Assembly: GCF_009711095.1 (NCBI RefSeq)
Contig: NZ_WMJZ01000001.1
Coordinates: 124,001-188,000, forward strand
Length of the DNA stretch: 64,000 nucleotides
From: Intestinirhabdus alba
Lineage (GTDB): Bacteria > Pseudomonadota > Gammaproteobacteria > Enterobacterales > Enterobacteriaceae
Reading direction: 5' to 3'
The position numbers were made by a program, and so were the translations under genes. Numbering within the stretch: position 1 is the first letter of the stretch; the number at the start of each line of letters is the position of its first letter. The notes beneath the pieces are model-generated. The model had not been told where the DNA came from and ran no database searches. It was given only the letters and a program-made list of their open reading frames with translations. Below are positions 36,268-46,111 of this stretch, piece by piece.

Positions 36268-37662
36268 GTGAAAAAGACGTCAACTGCATCGGACACCGGC
36301 GTGTCAGATGCCGCGTCGAACGGGGAGCCGACGCTTCAGCGGGGGTTGCAGAACCGTCATATTCAATTAATTGCTCTGGGCGGGGCCATCGGCACCGGCC
36401 TGTTTCTGGGCATCGGGCCGGCCATTCAGATGGCGGGGCCGGCGGTGCTGCTGGGCTACGGCGTGGCCGGAATTATCGCCTTTTTAATTATGCGCCAGCT
36501 CGGCGAAATGGTGGTGGAAGAGCCGGTATCCGGCTCGTTTGCCCACTTTGCCTGGAAATACTGGGGGCCGTTTGCCGGCTTCCTCTCCGGCTGGAACTAC
36601 TGGGTGATGTTCGTGCTGGTCGGCATGGCGGAGCTGACCGCCGCCGGGATCTATATGCAGTACTGGCTGCCCGACGTGCCCACCTGGGTCTGGGCGGCGG
36701 CCTTCTTTATTATCATTAACGCCGTCAACCTGGTGAACGTGCGCCTGTATGGCGAGACGGAGTTCTGGTTTGCGCTGATCAAGGTGCTGGCGATTATCGG
36801 CATGATCGGCTTTGGCCTCTGGCTGCTCTACTCCGGCCACGGCGGCGAGCGCGCCAGCCTGGATAACCTCTGGCGCTATAACGGCTTCTTTGCCACCGGC
36901 TGGAGCGGCCTGATCCTGTCGCTGGCGGTGATTATGTTCTCCTTCGGCGGGCTGGAGCTGATTGGCATTACGGCCGCCGAGGCGCGGGATCCGCATAAGA
37001 GTATTCCGAAGGCGGTAAACCAGGTGGTTTATCGCATTCTGCTGTTCTATATTGGCTCACTGGTGGTGCTGCTGGCGCTCTATCCGTGGGTGGAGGTGCA
37101 GTCCAACAGTAGCCCGTTCGTGATGATTTTCCATAACCTCGACAGCAACGTGGTGGCCTCGGCGCTTAACTTTGTCATTCTGGTGGCTTCGCTGTCGGTC
37201 TATAACAGTGGGGTCTACTCCAACAGCCGGATGCTGTTCGGTCTCTCCGTGCAGGGGAATGCGCCGAAGTTTCTTACCCGCGTCAGCCGCCGCGGCGTGC
37301 CGGTTAATTCGCTGCTGCTCTCCGGGGCGATCACCTCGCTGGTGGTGCTGATTAACTATCTGCTGCCGCAAAAGGCCTTTAGCCTGCTGATGGCGCTGGT
37401 GGTGGCGACGCTGCTGCTGAACTGGATCATGATCTGCCTGGCGCACCTGCGCTTTCGCGCGGCGATGCGGCGAAAAGGGCGGGAAACCCAGTTTAAAGCG
37501 CTGCTCTATCCGGCGGGAAACTACCTGTGCATTGGGTTTCTCGCCCTGATCCTGGTGCTGATGTGTACCATCGACGATATGCGCCTGTCGGCCTTCCTGC
37601 TGCCGGGGTGGATCCTCTTTCTGTACGCGGCGTTCAGGCTGATGCGCCGCCGTTCACGCTGA
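36268..37662 (+). CDS. pheP: phenylalanine transporter PheP
   Basis: 464 residues with a GTG start preceded by AGAGG; E. coli PheP has 458. An amino acid-polyamine-organocation (APC) permease with 12 helices: GGAIGTGLFLGIG in TM1, the consensus loop SGSFAHFAWKYWG after TM2, and GLELIGITAAEARDP in TM6. Proton-driven phenylalanine uptake at the inner membrane. Monocistronic with a strong terminator. Confidence 0.95.
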   Translation: MKKTSTASDTGVSDAASNGEPTLQRGLQNRHIQLIALGGAIGTGLFLGIGPAIQMAGPAVLLGYGVAGIIAFLIMRQLGEMVVEEPVSGSFAHFAWKYWGPFAGFLSGWNYWVMFVLVGMAELTAAGIYMQYWLPDVPTWVWAAAFFIIINAVNLVNVRLYGETEFWFALIKVLAIIGMIGFGLWLLYSGHGGERASLDNLWRYNGFFATGWSGLILSLAVIMFSFGGLELIGITAAEARDPHKSIPKAVNQVVYRILLFYIGSLVVLLALYPWVEVQSNSSPFVMIFHNLDSNVVASALNFVILVASLSVYNSGVYSNSRMLFGLSVQGNAPKFLTRVSRRGVPVNSLLLSGAITSLVVLINYLLPQKAFSLLMALVVATLLLNWIMICLAHLRFRAAMRRKGRETQFKALLYPAGNYLCIGFLALILVLMCTIDDMRLSAFLLPGWILFLYAAFRLMRRRSR

Positions 37663-37678
37663 GGCGGTAATGCCGCTT

Positions 37679-37708
37679 CCCCGGCCGCGCGGCCGGGGAT
37701 TTGTCTTC
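37679..37708 (+). terminator. terminator of pheP
   Basis: A 20-base perfect palindrome CCCCGGCCGCGCGGCCGGGG followed by ATTTGTCTTC, 17 bases past the pheP stop. Confidence 0.75.
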
Positions 37709-37734
37709 CTGCTTTGCCACCCGGCTTTTCAACG

Positions 37735-38985
37735 CTATGAAGATTGGCGCTGAAATGCCCCCGCCAGGGTGCGAATATCGCTGCCGGTCGGCGTCTGGTG
37801 AATGCGTAAGCCGAACTCTTCCACCACCGCAAAAATATGATCGAAAATATCCGCCTGGATGCTCTCATACTCCAGCCATACCACGGTGCTGGTGAAGGCG
37901 TAAATCTCGATGGGCAATCCGAAGTCGTCCGGAGCCAGCTGGCGCACCATCAGCGTCATATCTTTGCGAATGCGCGGGTGATTGCGCAGATATTCATTCA
38001 GATAGGCGCGGAAGGTGCCGATGTTGGTCATCTGCCGGTGGTTCAGCGCCGACGCCGGGGCGTCCAGCTGGCTGTTCCACAGCAAAATCTCCTGATGGCG
38101 CGTCTCCAGGTAGGGCTTCAACAGGTGCGCCTGGCGCAGGCGCTGCTGCTCTTCTTCATCGAGGAAATGGATGCTGGTGACGTCGATATTGATGCTGCGC
38201 TTAATGCGCCGTCCGCCGGAAGCCGACATGCCGCTCCAGTTTTTAAAGGAGTCTGACACCAGCGACCAGGTGGGAATGGTGGTGATGGTATTGTCCCAGT
38301 TGCGCACTTTAACGGTGGTTAACCCAATGTCGGTGACCGCGCCGTCGGCACCATATTTGGGCATCTCCAGCCAGTCGCCCAGCTTGAGCATATCGTTAGC
38401 TGAGAGCTGAATGCCGGCCACCAGTCCGAGGATCGGATCTTTAAATACCAGCATCAGCACCGCCGCCATCGCCCCCAGCCCGCTGATTAAAATCGCCGGG
38501 GACTGGCCGATCAGCAGCGAGATAATCAGAATGCCGACGAGGATGGCGCTGATAAGCTTAATGCCCTGGAAGATGCCCTTCAGGGGAAGCTGGGAAGCGG
38601 CGGGCAGCTTTTGCGACAGATTCAGAATCACGTCCAGCAGCGAGAAGAGCGACAGCAGGGCGTAGACCATGATCCACAGCTGGGCGCAGGTGGTCAGCAC
38701 TCCCGCCGCTTCGCTGCCCTTATGCAGCCACAGCGCCGCCTGAATATTGACGATAATCCCCTGCAGGGTAAACGCCAGGCGGTGAAAGAGCTTGTTCTGG
38801 GTGATAATTTGCAGCCACAGATGGGCGCTGGCGTGCTTCTCAAGCGTTCGCAGCACTATCCGGTGCAAGATGATATGAATAATGATGGCGGTCAGAAAGA
38901 TAATGCCGAAAATCATCACCAGTGAGGTGGTGTGATTCATGGTAATGCCGGTTAAATTCTCAACCCGGGAAATCAATTCCTGCAT
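37735..38985 (-). CDS. ybdG: miniconductance mechanosensitive channel YbdG (MscM)
   Basis: 416 residues (E. coli 415). MscS family: five N-terminal helices (about 20-165), a pore helix [20 protein letters not shown], then the beta domain with GDWLEMP and VRNWDNT, and a C-terminal cytoplasmic cage. It contributes to mild osmotic down-shock protection in E. coli. Single gene on the minus strand, preceded by the nfsB terminator. Confidence 0.95.
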   Translation of the reverse strand: MQELISRVENLTGITMNHTTSLVMIFGIIFLTAIIIHIILHRIVLRTLEKHASAHLWLQIITQNKLFHRLAFTLQGIIVNIQAALWLHKGSEAAGVLTTCAQLWIMVYALLSLFSLLDVILNLSQKLPAASQLPLKGIFQGIKLISAILVGILIISLLIGQSPAILISGLGAMAAVLMLVFKDPILGLVAGIQLSANDMLKLGDWLEMPKYGADGAVTDIGLTTVKVRNWDNTITTIPTWSLVSDSFKNWSGMSASGGRRIKRSINIDVTSIHFLDEEEQQRLRQAHLLKPYLETRHQEILLWNSQLDAPASALNHRQMTNIGTFRAYLNEYLRNHPRIRKDMTLMVRQLAPDDFGLPIEIYAFTSTVVWLEYESIQADIFDHIFAVVEEFGLRIHQTPTGSDIRTLAGAFQRQSS

Positions 38986-38996
38986 AACGTCTCCTT

Positions 38997-39025
38997 TAAA
39001 AAACAGCGGCCTATAATGACCGCTG
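38997..39025 (-). terminator. intrinsic terminator of nfsB
   Basis: A CAGCGG/CCGCTG stem (39004-39009 with 39020-39025) followed on the minus strand by TTTTTT. It lies 52 bases past the nfsB stop and just before ybdG. Confidence 0.75.
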
Positions 39026-39076
39026 CGTGGAAATTATGCAAATCAGGCGTGGGTTATCGTCCCGCCAGCGGGGCGA

Positions 39077-39730
39077 TCAGACCTCCGTAAGGAGGGTTGC
39101 CTGCGGCAGGCGGGATTTCGGCAGGGCGGCGTTAAAATCTTCCGCGCTGTGGTGGCCGACCGGCACCACCACCAGGCTGGTGTAGCCCTGCTCTTTCAGA
39201 CCGAATTCGGCATCCAGCGCCGCGGCGTTAAACCCCTCAATGGGCACGGCGTCCAGCCCCAGCGCCGCCACCCCCAGCAGGAAGTTGCCGACGTTCAGAT
39301 AAACCTGCTTCGCCATCCACTGGTCGTCGTCATGCAGCTCTTTGCGGTGCATGTCGGCAAAGAAGGTGCGCCCCTTGTGGTTAGCGGCTTTGGCTTCCGC
39401 GTTGGCGAAGCGGCCGTCGGCCTCCTCTTGGTCAACTACCCGGTTCAGCCAGGCGTCGTCCATGGCCGTTTTGGCGCAGAATACCACCACGTGGGAGGCG
39501 TCGAGCATTTTACGCTCGTTGAAAGCGTAGGTTCCGGCGGCGGATTTCGCCACGCGCGCTTTGCCGGCCTCAGTGCTGGCGACGATAAAGTGCCACGGCT
39601 GGGAGTTGGTGCTCGAAGGGCTGTACTGCAGCAGGGTTTTTATTTTTTCCGCCTCTTCGGCGGTCAGCTTTTTCGCGGGATCGAAGGCCTTAGTGGAGTA
39701 ACGTTTTAAGGCGACAGAAATGATATCCAT
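39077..39730 (-). CDS. nfsB: oxygen-insensitive NAD(P)H nitroreductase / dihydropteridine reductase NfsB
   Basis: 217 residues, the E. coli length. An FMN-dependent homodimer that reduces nitrofurans, nitroaromatics and quinones by two electrons. It shows the FMN-binding [35 protein letters not shown] and KSRLP segments. Mutations in this family lead to nitrofuran resistance. The start codon is 39 bases from an ERIC element that has inserted into the upstream region. Confidence 0.97.
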   Translation of the reverse strand: MDIISVALKRYSTKAFDPAKKLTAEEAEKIKTLLQYSPSSTNSQPWHFIVASTEAGKARVAKSAAGTYAFNERKMLDASHVVVFCAKTAMDDAWLNRVVDQEEADGRFANAEAKAANHKGRTFFADMHRKELHDDDQWMAKQVYLNVGNFLLGVAALGLDAVPIEGFNAAALDAEFGLKEQGYTSLVVVPVGHHSAEDFNAALPKSRLPQATLLTEV

Positions 39731-39769
39731 AGTAGCTCCTGATGGAATTTAATGTCCTGCGGACGCGGT

Positions 39770-39963
<194 letters not shown>

Positions 39964-40041
39964 TATGCCTGCAGGTTACCGGGTTAACGATAAAATGATA
40001 AGGGTCAAAAATGCGCTATTCCCGCCTGCGCCGACGGCCCG

Positions 40042-40410
40042 TCAGGCGGGGCGCAGGCGCTTCCGGACGCGCACGGGCAGGCCGTTCACCACCCGATGCC
40101 ATGAGTCGGTAATCAGGTCGCAGAGCAGCGGCTCGCTGATATCATCACCGGCGTAAACCGAGATCCAGTGCCGCTTGTTCATATGATAGCCGGGGGTGAT
40201 GCTGGGGTAGATCTGCTGGTTAAGCAGCGCCGTTTGCGGGTCGGCTTTCAGGTTCACCAGCGGGCGTCCCTGGCGTTCGGTCAGCAGCATAAAGATCTTA
40301 CCGTTGACCTTAAAGACGTCGTACTGCGGACCAAAGGGCCAGCAGTGTTCGGTAAAGGGCATTTCCAGCGCGAAACGCTTCGCGCAGGCGAGCAGAGATT
40401 GAGCGTCCAG
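40042..40410 (-). CDS. ybdF: MmcQ/YjbR-family protein YbdF, CTG start
   Basis: 122 residues when started at the CTG at 40410 ([19 protein letters not shown]), which matches E. coli YbdF (MDKQSLHETAKRLALELPF) in length and start position. AAGGAG stands 7 bases before the CTG. The first in-frame ATG (40362) would lose the first 16 residues of the fold. DUF419 proteins have a double-wing DNA-binding-like fold; HWISVY and QQIYPSI are typical. Function unknown. It begins one base after the ramR stop and is coupled to it. Confidence 0.85.
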   Translation of the reverse strand: MDAQSLLACAKRFALEMPFTEHCWPFGPQYDVFKVNGKIFMLLTERQGRPLVNLKADPQTALLNQQIYPSITPGYHMNKRHWISVYAGDDISEPLLCDLITDSWHRVVNGLPVRVRKRLRPA

Positions 40411-40411
40411 T

Positions 40412-40996
40412 TTATTGCTCCTTATGGATGGTCAGGGCGCGCCACATGGCCTCAAAGCCCAGGCTGATAAAGTCATTAGCGCGATCGGGCTCCCTGGCGG
40501 CAAACTCCATGGTGGTTTCCGCCAGCGACAGAAACAGCGCATCGCCGAAGGCCCGGAACGACTCGGACATAAATACCGGCAGCACCGAGCGGTGGCAGAG
40601 ATCCCGCAGCTCCGGAAACATATCGTCAGCCTTTTTCTCCGTCTCTTTGGTCACTTTTTCGCTTACCGCAAGCAGGCGAATAACGCGGTGGCCCGCCGTA
40701 TGTTCAAGGCCCCAGGTAATATAGCTGCTCCAGAGATAGTGGGTCAGGCGTCGGTTGTCGGTAATCGTGCGATCCAGGCCTGCGATCGTCGACCGGCAAA
40801 GCTGCTGCTTCAGGTGCAGGTAAAGCTCGTTAATTAACTCATCCTTGGTGGCAAAATAGCGGAACAGCGTGCCTTCCGCTACGCCGGCGCGGCGGGCAAT
40901 CGTGGCGGTTGATGCCGCAATTCCCGACTGCGCAAAGGCGATGGTTGCCGCTTCCAGCAGCGCCTGCTTTTTGTCTTCACTCTTCGGACGAGCCAC
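40412..40996 (-). CDS. ramR: TetR-family repressor RamR
   Basis: 194 residues. N-terminal TetR helix-turn-helix ([23 protein letters not shown]) and a C-terminal ligand domain ([34 protein letters not shown]) closely like Klebsiella and Salmonella RamR. It represses the divergent romA-ramA operon, and bile acids, dyes and other ligands release it. Loss-of-function mutations raise efflux and multidrug tolerance in clinical relatives; no lesion is visible here. Its operator lies at 41110-41129. Confidence 0.95.
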   Translation of the reverse strand: MARPKSEDKKQALLEAATIAFAQSGIAASTATIARRAGVAEGTLFRYFATKDELINELYLHLKQQLCRSTIAGLDRTITDNRRLTHYLWSSYITWGLEHTAGHRVIRLLAVSEKVTKETEKKADDMFPELRDLCHRSVLPVFMSESFRAFGDALFLSLAETTMEFAAREPDRANDFISLGFEAMWRALTIHKEQ

Positions 40997-41083
40997 TCAT
41001 TTTACCCTTAACGCTATAAAAAGCGCATTGAAACACGACCCTGACGGCGTCGCAATGGGGGAGGTCAACGATTGAAATAGACC

Positions 41084-41111
41084 TTGACGCGAAAAATTCG
41101 CTTTCTATAAT
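41084..41111 (+). promoter_or_regulatory. promoter of romA-ramA
   Basis: TTGACG (41084-41089) and TATAAT (41106-41111) at 16-base spacing. The -10 element runs directly into the RamR palindrome, so bound RamR would block RNA polymerase. Confidence 0.85.
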
Positions 41112-41129
41112 GAGTGCCTACTCACTCAT
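41110..41129. promoter_or_regulatory. RamR operator
   Basis: ATGAGTG-N6-CACTCAT, the palindrome known for RamR in Salmonella and Klebsiella, overlapping the last bases of the romA-ramA -10 element. Confidence 0.92.
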
Positions 41130-41214
41130 AATCAAGCGCCCGACGTGCAGCATCTCAAAACGGCAGATTTTTTGGGGCAGGATATGAGGTGGCTCACAGT
41201 TTAGGGAGAGTACG

Positions 41215-42303
41215 ATGCACACCGATCGCCTGACAGCGCTCCCGTTTGCCCTTAATGCCGGATTTGGCCGGTCGCCGCGCGGCGCGCAGCTCGCTCAGTT
41301 TGAACGTTCGGAGAACTATCGCGACGGGCAGTTTCACAATCAGCTGCCGACGCCGGGCTATACCGGCAGCCGGACCCGGCTGGCGGTATGGTGGGATTTT
41401 CTGTTCGTCCGGCGCGAGGAGACCCGTCCCGCCCAGCCGCTGCCGCGAATGGCCACCGATCTGGCGAGCCTGCCGCCGCAGCAGGAGATGTTGATATGGC
41501 TTGGCCACTCCTCCTGGTATCTGCAGCTGGCGGGGAAACGCATCCTGATCGATCCGGTTTTCAGCAGCTATACCGCGCCGTTTTCATTGCTTAAAAATGC
41601 CTTTGTCGGAACCTATCCGTGGAGCGGCCAGGCCATGCCGGAAATCGATCTGCTGATTATTTCCCACGATCACTACGACCATCTGGACTACGCCACCATC
41701 AGGGCGCTGATGCCAAAGGTCAGGCAGGTGATTACGCCGCTGGGCGTTGGTTCTCACCTGCGCTACTGGGGGATGCCGGACGATCGTATCGTTGAGCGCG
41801 ACTGGTATCAGTCGGTGGACGCCGACGATTCGCTGCGGGTGCATCTGCTGCCCGCGCGCCACTATTCCGGGCGCGGGCTAAGGCGAAACCAGACCCTGTG
41901 GGCGAGCGTTATGCTGGAAACCCCCGAACGCAAAATTTACTACAGCGGCGACTCCGGCTACGGGCCTCACTTCAGGGAGATCGGCGAGCGCTTCGGCAGC
42001 GTCGATCTGGCCATTATGGAGAACGGGCAGTATGACCAGGAGTGGAAATACAGCCATATGATGCCGGAAGAGACCGCCCTCGCCGCCCAGGAGCTGCGGG
42101 CGAAGGTGGTGTTACCCAGCCACGCCGGGCGTTTCGTGCTGGCAAAGCACGCCTGGGACGACCCGTACCGGCGTCTGGCGTTGGCCTCCCGCAGCCGGCC
42201 CTACCGCTTACTCACCCCGATTCAGGGAGAGCCTGTGGTGCTGAACGACCCCGCCCCGCAGTTTACCGCGTGGTGGGAGACCACGAGTACTTTGGAGGAA
42301 TAA
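41215..42303 (+). CDS. romA: metallo-beta-lactamase-fold protein RomA
   Basis: 362 residues. An UlaG/NAPE-PLD-like metallo-hydrolase with the zinc motif HDHYDH (151-156) and further ligands in LPARHYSGRG, SGDSGYG and PSHAGRF. No signal peptide; predicted cytoplasmic or membrane-associated. RomA is the upstream partner of ramA in Klebsiella and Enterobacter, first noted because overexpression reduces outer-membrane proteins. Its substrate is not settled. It follows the RamR-controlled promoter; ramA starts one base after its stop. Confidence 0.92.
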   Translation: MHTDRLTALPFALNAGFGRSPRGAQLAQFERSENYRDGQFHNQLPTPGYTGSRTRLAVWWDFLFVRREETRPAQPLPRMATDLASLPPQQEMLIWLGHSSWYLQLAGKRILIDPVFSSYTAPFSLLKNAFVGTYPWSGQAMPEIDLLIISHDHYDHLDYATIRALMPKVRQVITPLGVGSHLRYWGMPDDRIVERDWYQSVDADDSLRVHLLPARHYSGRGLRRNQTLWASVMLETPERKIYYSGDSGYGPHFREIGERFGSVDLAIMENGQYDQEWKYSHMMPEETALAAQELRAKVVLPSHAGRFVLAKHAWDDPYRRLALASRSRPYRLLTPIQGEPVVLNDPAPQFTAWWETTSTLEE

Positions 42304-42304
42304 T

Positions 42305-42649
42305 ATGATGTCCATTTCCGCTCAGGTGATTGATACCATCGTCGACTGGATTGACGAAAATCTGCATCAGCCTCTGCGCATCGAAGACATTGCGCGCCAT
42401 GCGGGCTATTCAAGGTGGCATTTACAGCGCCTGTTTATGAAGTACAAGGGCGAAAGCCTCGGGCGCTATATCCGCGAGCGCAAGCTGCGGCTGGCGGCGC
42501 GGGATCTGCGTGAGTCAAACGAGAAGGTGTATGACATCTGCCTGCGCTACGGATTTGAATCGCAGCAGACCTTTACCCGGGTTTTTACCCGCACCTTTCA
42601 CCAGCCGCCCGGCGCGTACCGGAAGGAAAACCACTGCCGGGCGCACTGA
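42305..42649 (+). CDS. ramA: AraC/XylS-family activator RamA
   Basis: 114 residues, a stand-alone double helix-turn-helix like MarA and SoxS (DTIVDWIDENLHQPLRIEDI, GYSRWHLQRLF, YGFESQQTFTRVF). It activates acrAB-tolC, micF and lipid A genes and so lowers drug permeability. GGAGG precedes the ATGATG, with the romA stop between. Control is by RamR through the upstream romA promoter. Confidence 0.96.
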   Translation: MMSISAQVIDTIVDWIDENLHQPLRIEDIARHAGYSRWHLQRLFMKYKGESLGRYIRERKLRLAARDLRESNEKVYDICLRYGFESQQTFTRVFTRTFHQPPGAYRKENHCRAH

Positions 42650-42679
42650 TGGTCGCCCGGCGGCGTTAGCCTCTCCGGC

Positions 42680-42946
42680 TCAGCGGGGGCGGCTGTCCCT
42701 CTCCGCCAGCGAAAACCAGCGACGCCAGACAAAACGGATAACGGCGTATTCGATGGCCCCCAGCGCCAGGAACCACAGGCAGTAGAGCAGCGTATAGAGC
42801 TGGCTGAGATCCAGCAGATGAAAGGTTGCTACCAGCTTTTTAGCCAGCGGCAGGCCGAGGGTGGGAGCCGGCAGCAGCAGACAGGAAAGAAAGGCCATCA
42901 GCAGGACCCCGGCGGCGGTCAATAGCGTTTCAAGCGGATGTTTCAT
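42680..42946 (-). CDS. ybdJ: inner-membrane protein YbdJ (DUF1158)
   Basis: 88 residues, six longer than E. coli at the C-terminus. Two hydrophobic segments (about 8-32 and 50-72); KHPLETLL, CLLLPAP and CLWFLALGAIEY are conserved. Function unknown. Convergent with ramA. It lies downstream of ybdK as in E. coli. Confidence 0.92.
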   Translation of the reverse strand: MKHPLETLLTAAGVLLMAFLSCLLLPAPTLGLPLAKKLVATFHLLDLSQLYTLLYCLWFLALGAIEYAVIRFVWRRWFSLAERDSRPR

Positions 42947-43035
42947 AGTTGGCTGTGTCCCTTAATCGTTCATGAGCGTCGCTGGAGGTCATTCAGGTCC
43001 GGAGCTGGCCCGGCAAGGCAACCCGTCAACCGGCT

Positions 43036-44151
43036 TTACCCCGCCCAGATCTCACACTGTTTTTTCACCAGCCCGATAAGCGAGCCGCCCCCGGCGATAA
43101 ATTCACGCATCGCCTGGGCTTCGTTGAGGCCGTTCCTCACCTGCAGACGCAGCGTATCGATGGCGCTGGTGGCCCCCACCTTATCGGCCGACGGCGCGAC
43201 GTTATCCAGCAGCCGCTGGATATCATCCGCCAGCCGGTGGCGATTGCCGGTGTGCACGTCGGTCAGCACGCCCTCCAGGCCATAGCGGCAGGCCTGGAAG
43301 CGGTTGAATTTGTACAGCAGATAGTCGCGCGGCTGATACCTGAAGGGGCGCTCCGTAAGCAGCCAGCGGGCGGTGGCCTGAATCAGCCCGGCGATGTTTA
43401 CCGCGTGATCGAGGGTCAGCGGGGTATCCATGACCCGCACCTCAACGGTGCCGAAGTGGGGGCTGGGGCGAATATCCCAGTGCAAATCTTTAATGCTGTC
43501 GATGGTGTCGGTGCTGGCGAGGTGGCGAAACAGCCCCTCAAACTCCTGCCAGTCGCTGGCCCAGGGCATCGGGCCGTTGTCCGGAAACGAGGAGAAAATA
43601 TTCAGCCGGGAGGAGGCGAAGCGCGTATCCGCCCCCTGCATATAGGGCGAGGCGGCGGAAAGGGCGATAAAGTGCGGAACGTAGCGCGACAGACCGTGCA
43701 GCAGCGTGATGGCCTCATCGCCGCTGGCGCAGCCAACGTGCACGTGCTGGCCGAAGACGGTGGCCTGCTGCACCAGATAACCAAAGTGCTCAAGGGTGCG
43801 CTGATAGCGAAGGTTATCGCTTACCTCCTGACGCTGCCACGTCTGGAACGGATGGGTGCCGCCGCCGCTGATTGCCAGGTGGCGTTCGGCTGCGGCCTCC
43901 AGGATCGCCTGCCGCATGGCGAAAAGCTGCGCCGCCGCCCGATCGATGCTGCGGCAAACCCCGGTGGCCATCTCCAGCATACTTTCGGTGATATCGTGCT
44001 TCACTTCGCCGGCGGTCAGCTGGCCCTGTACCGCGTCGATCAGCGCCGTTGACTCCTGGCTCAGGTCGTAGCCCGGCGGATTAACGACCTGCATCTCCAG
44101 CTCGATGCCGAGGGTAAAGCGTTCGGAAACATGAAAGTCGGGTAGCGACAT
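43036..44151 (-). CDS. ybdK: glutamate-cysteine ligase-type carboxylate-amine ligase YbdK
   Basis: 371 residues (E. coli 372). GCS2 family: [30 protein letters not shown] and [15 protein letters not shown]. coli YbdK has weak gamma-glutamyl-cysteine ligase activity and its natural product is unclear. Cytoplasmic. Single gene; the sugar cluster begins 290 bases to the right. Confidence 0.95.
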   Translation of the reverse strand: MSLPDFHVSERFTLGIELEMQVVNPPGYDLSQESTALIDAVQGQLTAGEVKHDITESMLEMATGVCRSIDRAAAQLFAMRQAILEAAAERHLAISGGGTHPFQTWQRQEVSDNLRYQRTLEHFGYLVQQATVFGQHVHVGCASGDEAITLLHGLSRYVPHFIALSAASPYMQGADTRFASSRLNIFSSFPDNGPMPWASDWQEFEGLFRHLASTDTIDSIKDLHWDIRPSPHFGTVEVRVMDTPLTLDHAVNIAGLIQATARWLLTERPFRYQPRDYLLYKFNRFQACRYGLEGVLTDVHTGNRHRLADDIQRLLDNVAPSADKVGATSAIDTLRLQVRNGLNEAQAMREFIAGGGSLIGLVKKQCEIWAG

Positions 44152-44394
44152 GGCGGCCTCTGTGACGTTGGCTTTTGATCAGTATAGAAGGGCAGGCGCT
44201 ATCGGGAACGGTGGAAATCGTCCGAATTCCCACTGTAACGCGCCGCCAGCACTACAGGCGAAACAGGAGCGTGACCAGAACGATCAAGGCTACCGCCGCG
44301 TGGAGTGGAAGTGCGGCGTCGCGCCGCTGGCTTGCGCCGGAGCATTTTGGCTCCGACGGGCGACAGCTTCCCGACTGGCGGCGCTGCGGACCAC

Positions 44395-44423
44395 GGCGCG
44401 CCCGTAGCCGGAACGGGCGCGCC
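44395..44423 (-). terminator. terminator-like hairpin at the end of the catabolic operon
   Basis: A perfect 11-bp stem GGCGCGCCCGT/ACGGGCGCGCC with a 7-base loop, 18 bases past the last dehydrogenase stop. No U-run follows, so it may be an RNA-stability element or need Rho. Confidence 0.5.
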
Positions 44424-44440
44424 GCCCACGCGGGCTGCCG

Positions 44441-45226
44441 CTACCAGCAGATAAAACCGCCGTCGACCACCAGATCCACCCCGGTGCAGAACGAGGCGGC
44501 GTCGCTGGCGAGGAACAGCGCCGGACCGGCCATCTCCTCGACCCGCGCCATGCGCTGAATCGGCGTCTGGCTTTCGAACTCGCGGGTCTGGTGCACCATC
44601 TCCGGGCGGGTGTTCATCGGCGTGGCGGTGTAGCCGGGGCTGATGGAGTTAACGCGAATCCCCTTGCCGATCCACTCCATCGCCAGGCTTTTCGACAGAT
44701 GGATCACGCCTGCCTTCGAGCTGTTATAGTGGGCCTGTTCGAGGCCGCGGTTAACGATAATCCCGGACATCGAGGCGATATTGATAATCGACCCGCCGCC
44801 GGACTCCAGCATCAGCTCCGCCTCCGCCTTACAGGAGTGCCACACCCCGGTCAGGTTAATGTCGATCACGCGCTGCCACTGCTCCGCCTCCATCTCCAGC
44901 GCCGGGTTGGCGTTGGCGATCCCGGCGGCGTTCACCGCAATATCCAGGCGGCCAAAGCGGCTTTTCGCCTGCGCGACGGCGTCCCGCAGATCGGTGAAAT
45001 TGCGCACGTCCCCGACGCAGGCGCAGGCTTCGCCGTCGATAGCGGTAATATTATTGACGGTTTCCGCCAGCCCGCCGTCTTCGCGCAGGTCAAAACAGAC
45101 CACCCTGGCCCCGGCGCTGGCCAGCGCGCAGGCGATGGTCTGGCCGATGCCGCTGCCCGCGCCGGTGACGAAGGCGACGCGGCCCTGCAGATTAAACAGT
45201 CGTTGAGAAAATTCTTTTTCGATCAT
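44441..45226 (-). CDS. short-chain dehydrogenase (polyol/sugar type) 1
   Basis: 261 residues from the ATG at 45226 (MIEKEFSQRLF), with AGAGAG at 8 bases. Classical SDR: TGAGSGIG, NAAG, the catalytic Ser in NIASMSG, YNSSK, and PGYTATPM after the active site. It should oxidise or reduce a secondary alcohol or keto group with NAD(P). It is the last gene of the operon kinase - binding protein - lipoprotein - ATPase - permease - SDR2 - SDR1, pointing to a polyol or ketose substrate. The specific substrate cannot be read from the sequence. Confidence 0.88.
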   Translation of the reverse strand: MIEKEFSQRLFNLQGRVAFVTGAGSGIGQTIACALASAGARVVCFDLREDGGLAETVNNITAIDGEACACVGDVRNFTDLRDAVAQAKSRFGRLDIAVNAAGIANANPALEMEAEQWQRVIDINLTGVWHSCKAEAELMLESGGGSIINIASMSGIIVNRGLEQAHYNSSKAGVIHLSKSLAMEWIGKGIRVNSISPGYTATPMNTRPEMVHQTREFESQTPIQRMARVEEMAGPALFLASDAASFCTGVDLVVDGGFICW

Positions 45227-45261
45227 AGCGATAGCTCTCTTTACAAATGCCCGGGCGGGCA

Positions 45262-46059
45262 TTACGACATAATCAGGCCGCCGTCGATATTAATGGTCTG
45301 TCCGGTGAGATAGCGTGCGTCGTCGGAGGCGAGGAAGGCCACCAGCCCGGCGACGTCCTCCGGCTTTCCGGCGCGCTTCAGCGGAATGTTCTGCACCCAC
45401 TCCGCCATCAGTTCGCCTTTGCCGTAGCGCTTCTCATCCGTGCTGAGCACTTCGCCCCACACCCGATCGTTGTAGTCCCACATTTCGCTTTCGATAATCC
45501 CCGGACAGAAGGCGTTAACGGTGATATTCGACGAGGCCAGCTCGTGGGCCAGGCTCTGGGTGATGCCGATCACGCCCATCTTGCTGGCCGCATAGTGTGG
45601 GGTGTAGATAAAGCCCTGGCGACCCTGGCCGGAGGAGGTGTTAATCAGGCAGCCGTGGTTCTGCTTAACCATATATCTGGCGGCTTCCCGGCAGCAAAGC
45701 CAGACGCCGGTGGTATTCACCGCCAGCACCTTTTCGAAGTCGGCCTTCGGCATACGGTCGAAGTAGTCAATGGTGATCACGCCCGCGTTCTGAATCGAGA
45801 CGTCGATCGTGCCGAAGCGTGCGGCCGCCTGCTCGTACAGTGACTTCACCTGCGCTTCGTCGGTGACATCTACCTCCAGGGAGAGAATATCCGTCTGATA
45901 ACGCTGGCGCAGCCGTTCGGCGGTTTGGTGGACGCGCCCGTCGTTGGAGGCCATCACCAGATTCGCGCCATCGCGGGCGAAGCGTTCGGCAATTCCGGCA
46001 CCAATCCCGCGGCAGGCTCCGGTAATCACCACCGTTTTGTTGTGGAAATCTCGCTGCAT
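45262..46059 (-). CDS. short-chain dehydrogenase (polyol/sugar type) 2
   Basis: 265 residues, from an ATG with GGAG 8 bases before it. SDR with TGACRGIG, NAGV, the catalytic Ser in NTSSGQG, YAASK and PGIIESEMWD. Resembles sorbitol/ribitol-type polyol dehydrogenases. It is only distantly like SDR1, so the two probably act on different positions or successive intermediates. It lies 52 bases after the permease gene and 35 before SDR1. Confidence 0.88.
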   Translation of the reverse strand: MQRDFHNKTVVITGACRGIGAGIAERFARDGANLVMASNDGRVHQTAERLRQRYQTDILSLEVDVTDEAQVKSLYEQAAARFGTIDVSIQNAGVITIDYFDRMPKADFEKVLAVNTTGVWLCCREAARYMVKQNHGCLINTSSGQGRQGFIYTPHYAASKMGVIGITQSLAHELASSNITVNAFCPGIIESEMWDYNDRVWGEVLSTDEKRYGKGELMAEWVQNIPLKRAGKPEDVAGLVAFLASDDARYLTGQTINIDGGLIMS

Positions 46060-46111
46060 TATTTTTTCTCCTTTAGAAGCCGGGCGGACAGCGCCCGGCG
46101 GAATGACAGGT

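Noticed and set aside
42637-42660. CCGGGCG/CGCCCGG hairpin across the ramA stop
   Set aside because: Includes coding bases and lacks a U-run; likely incidental in GC-rich DNA.
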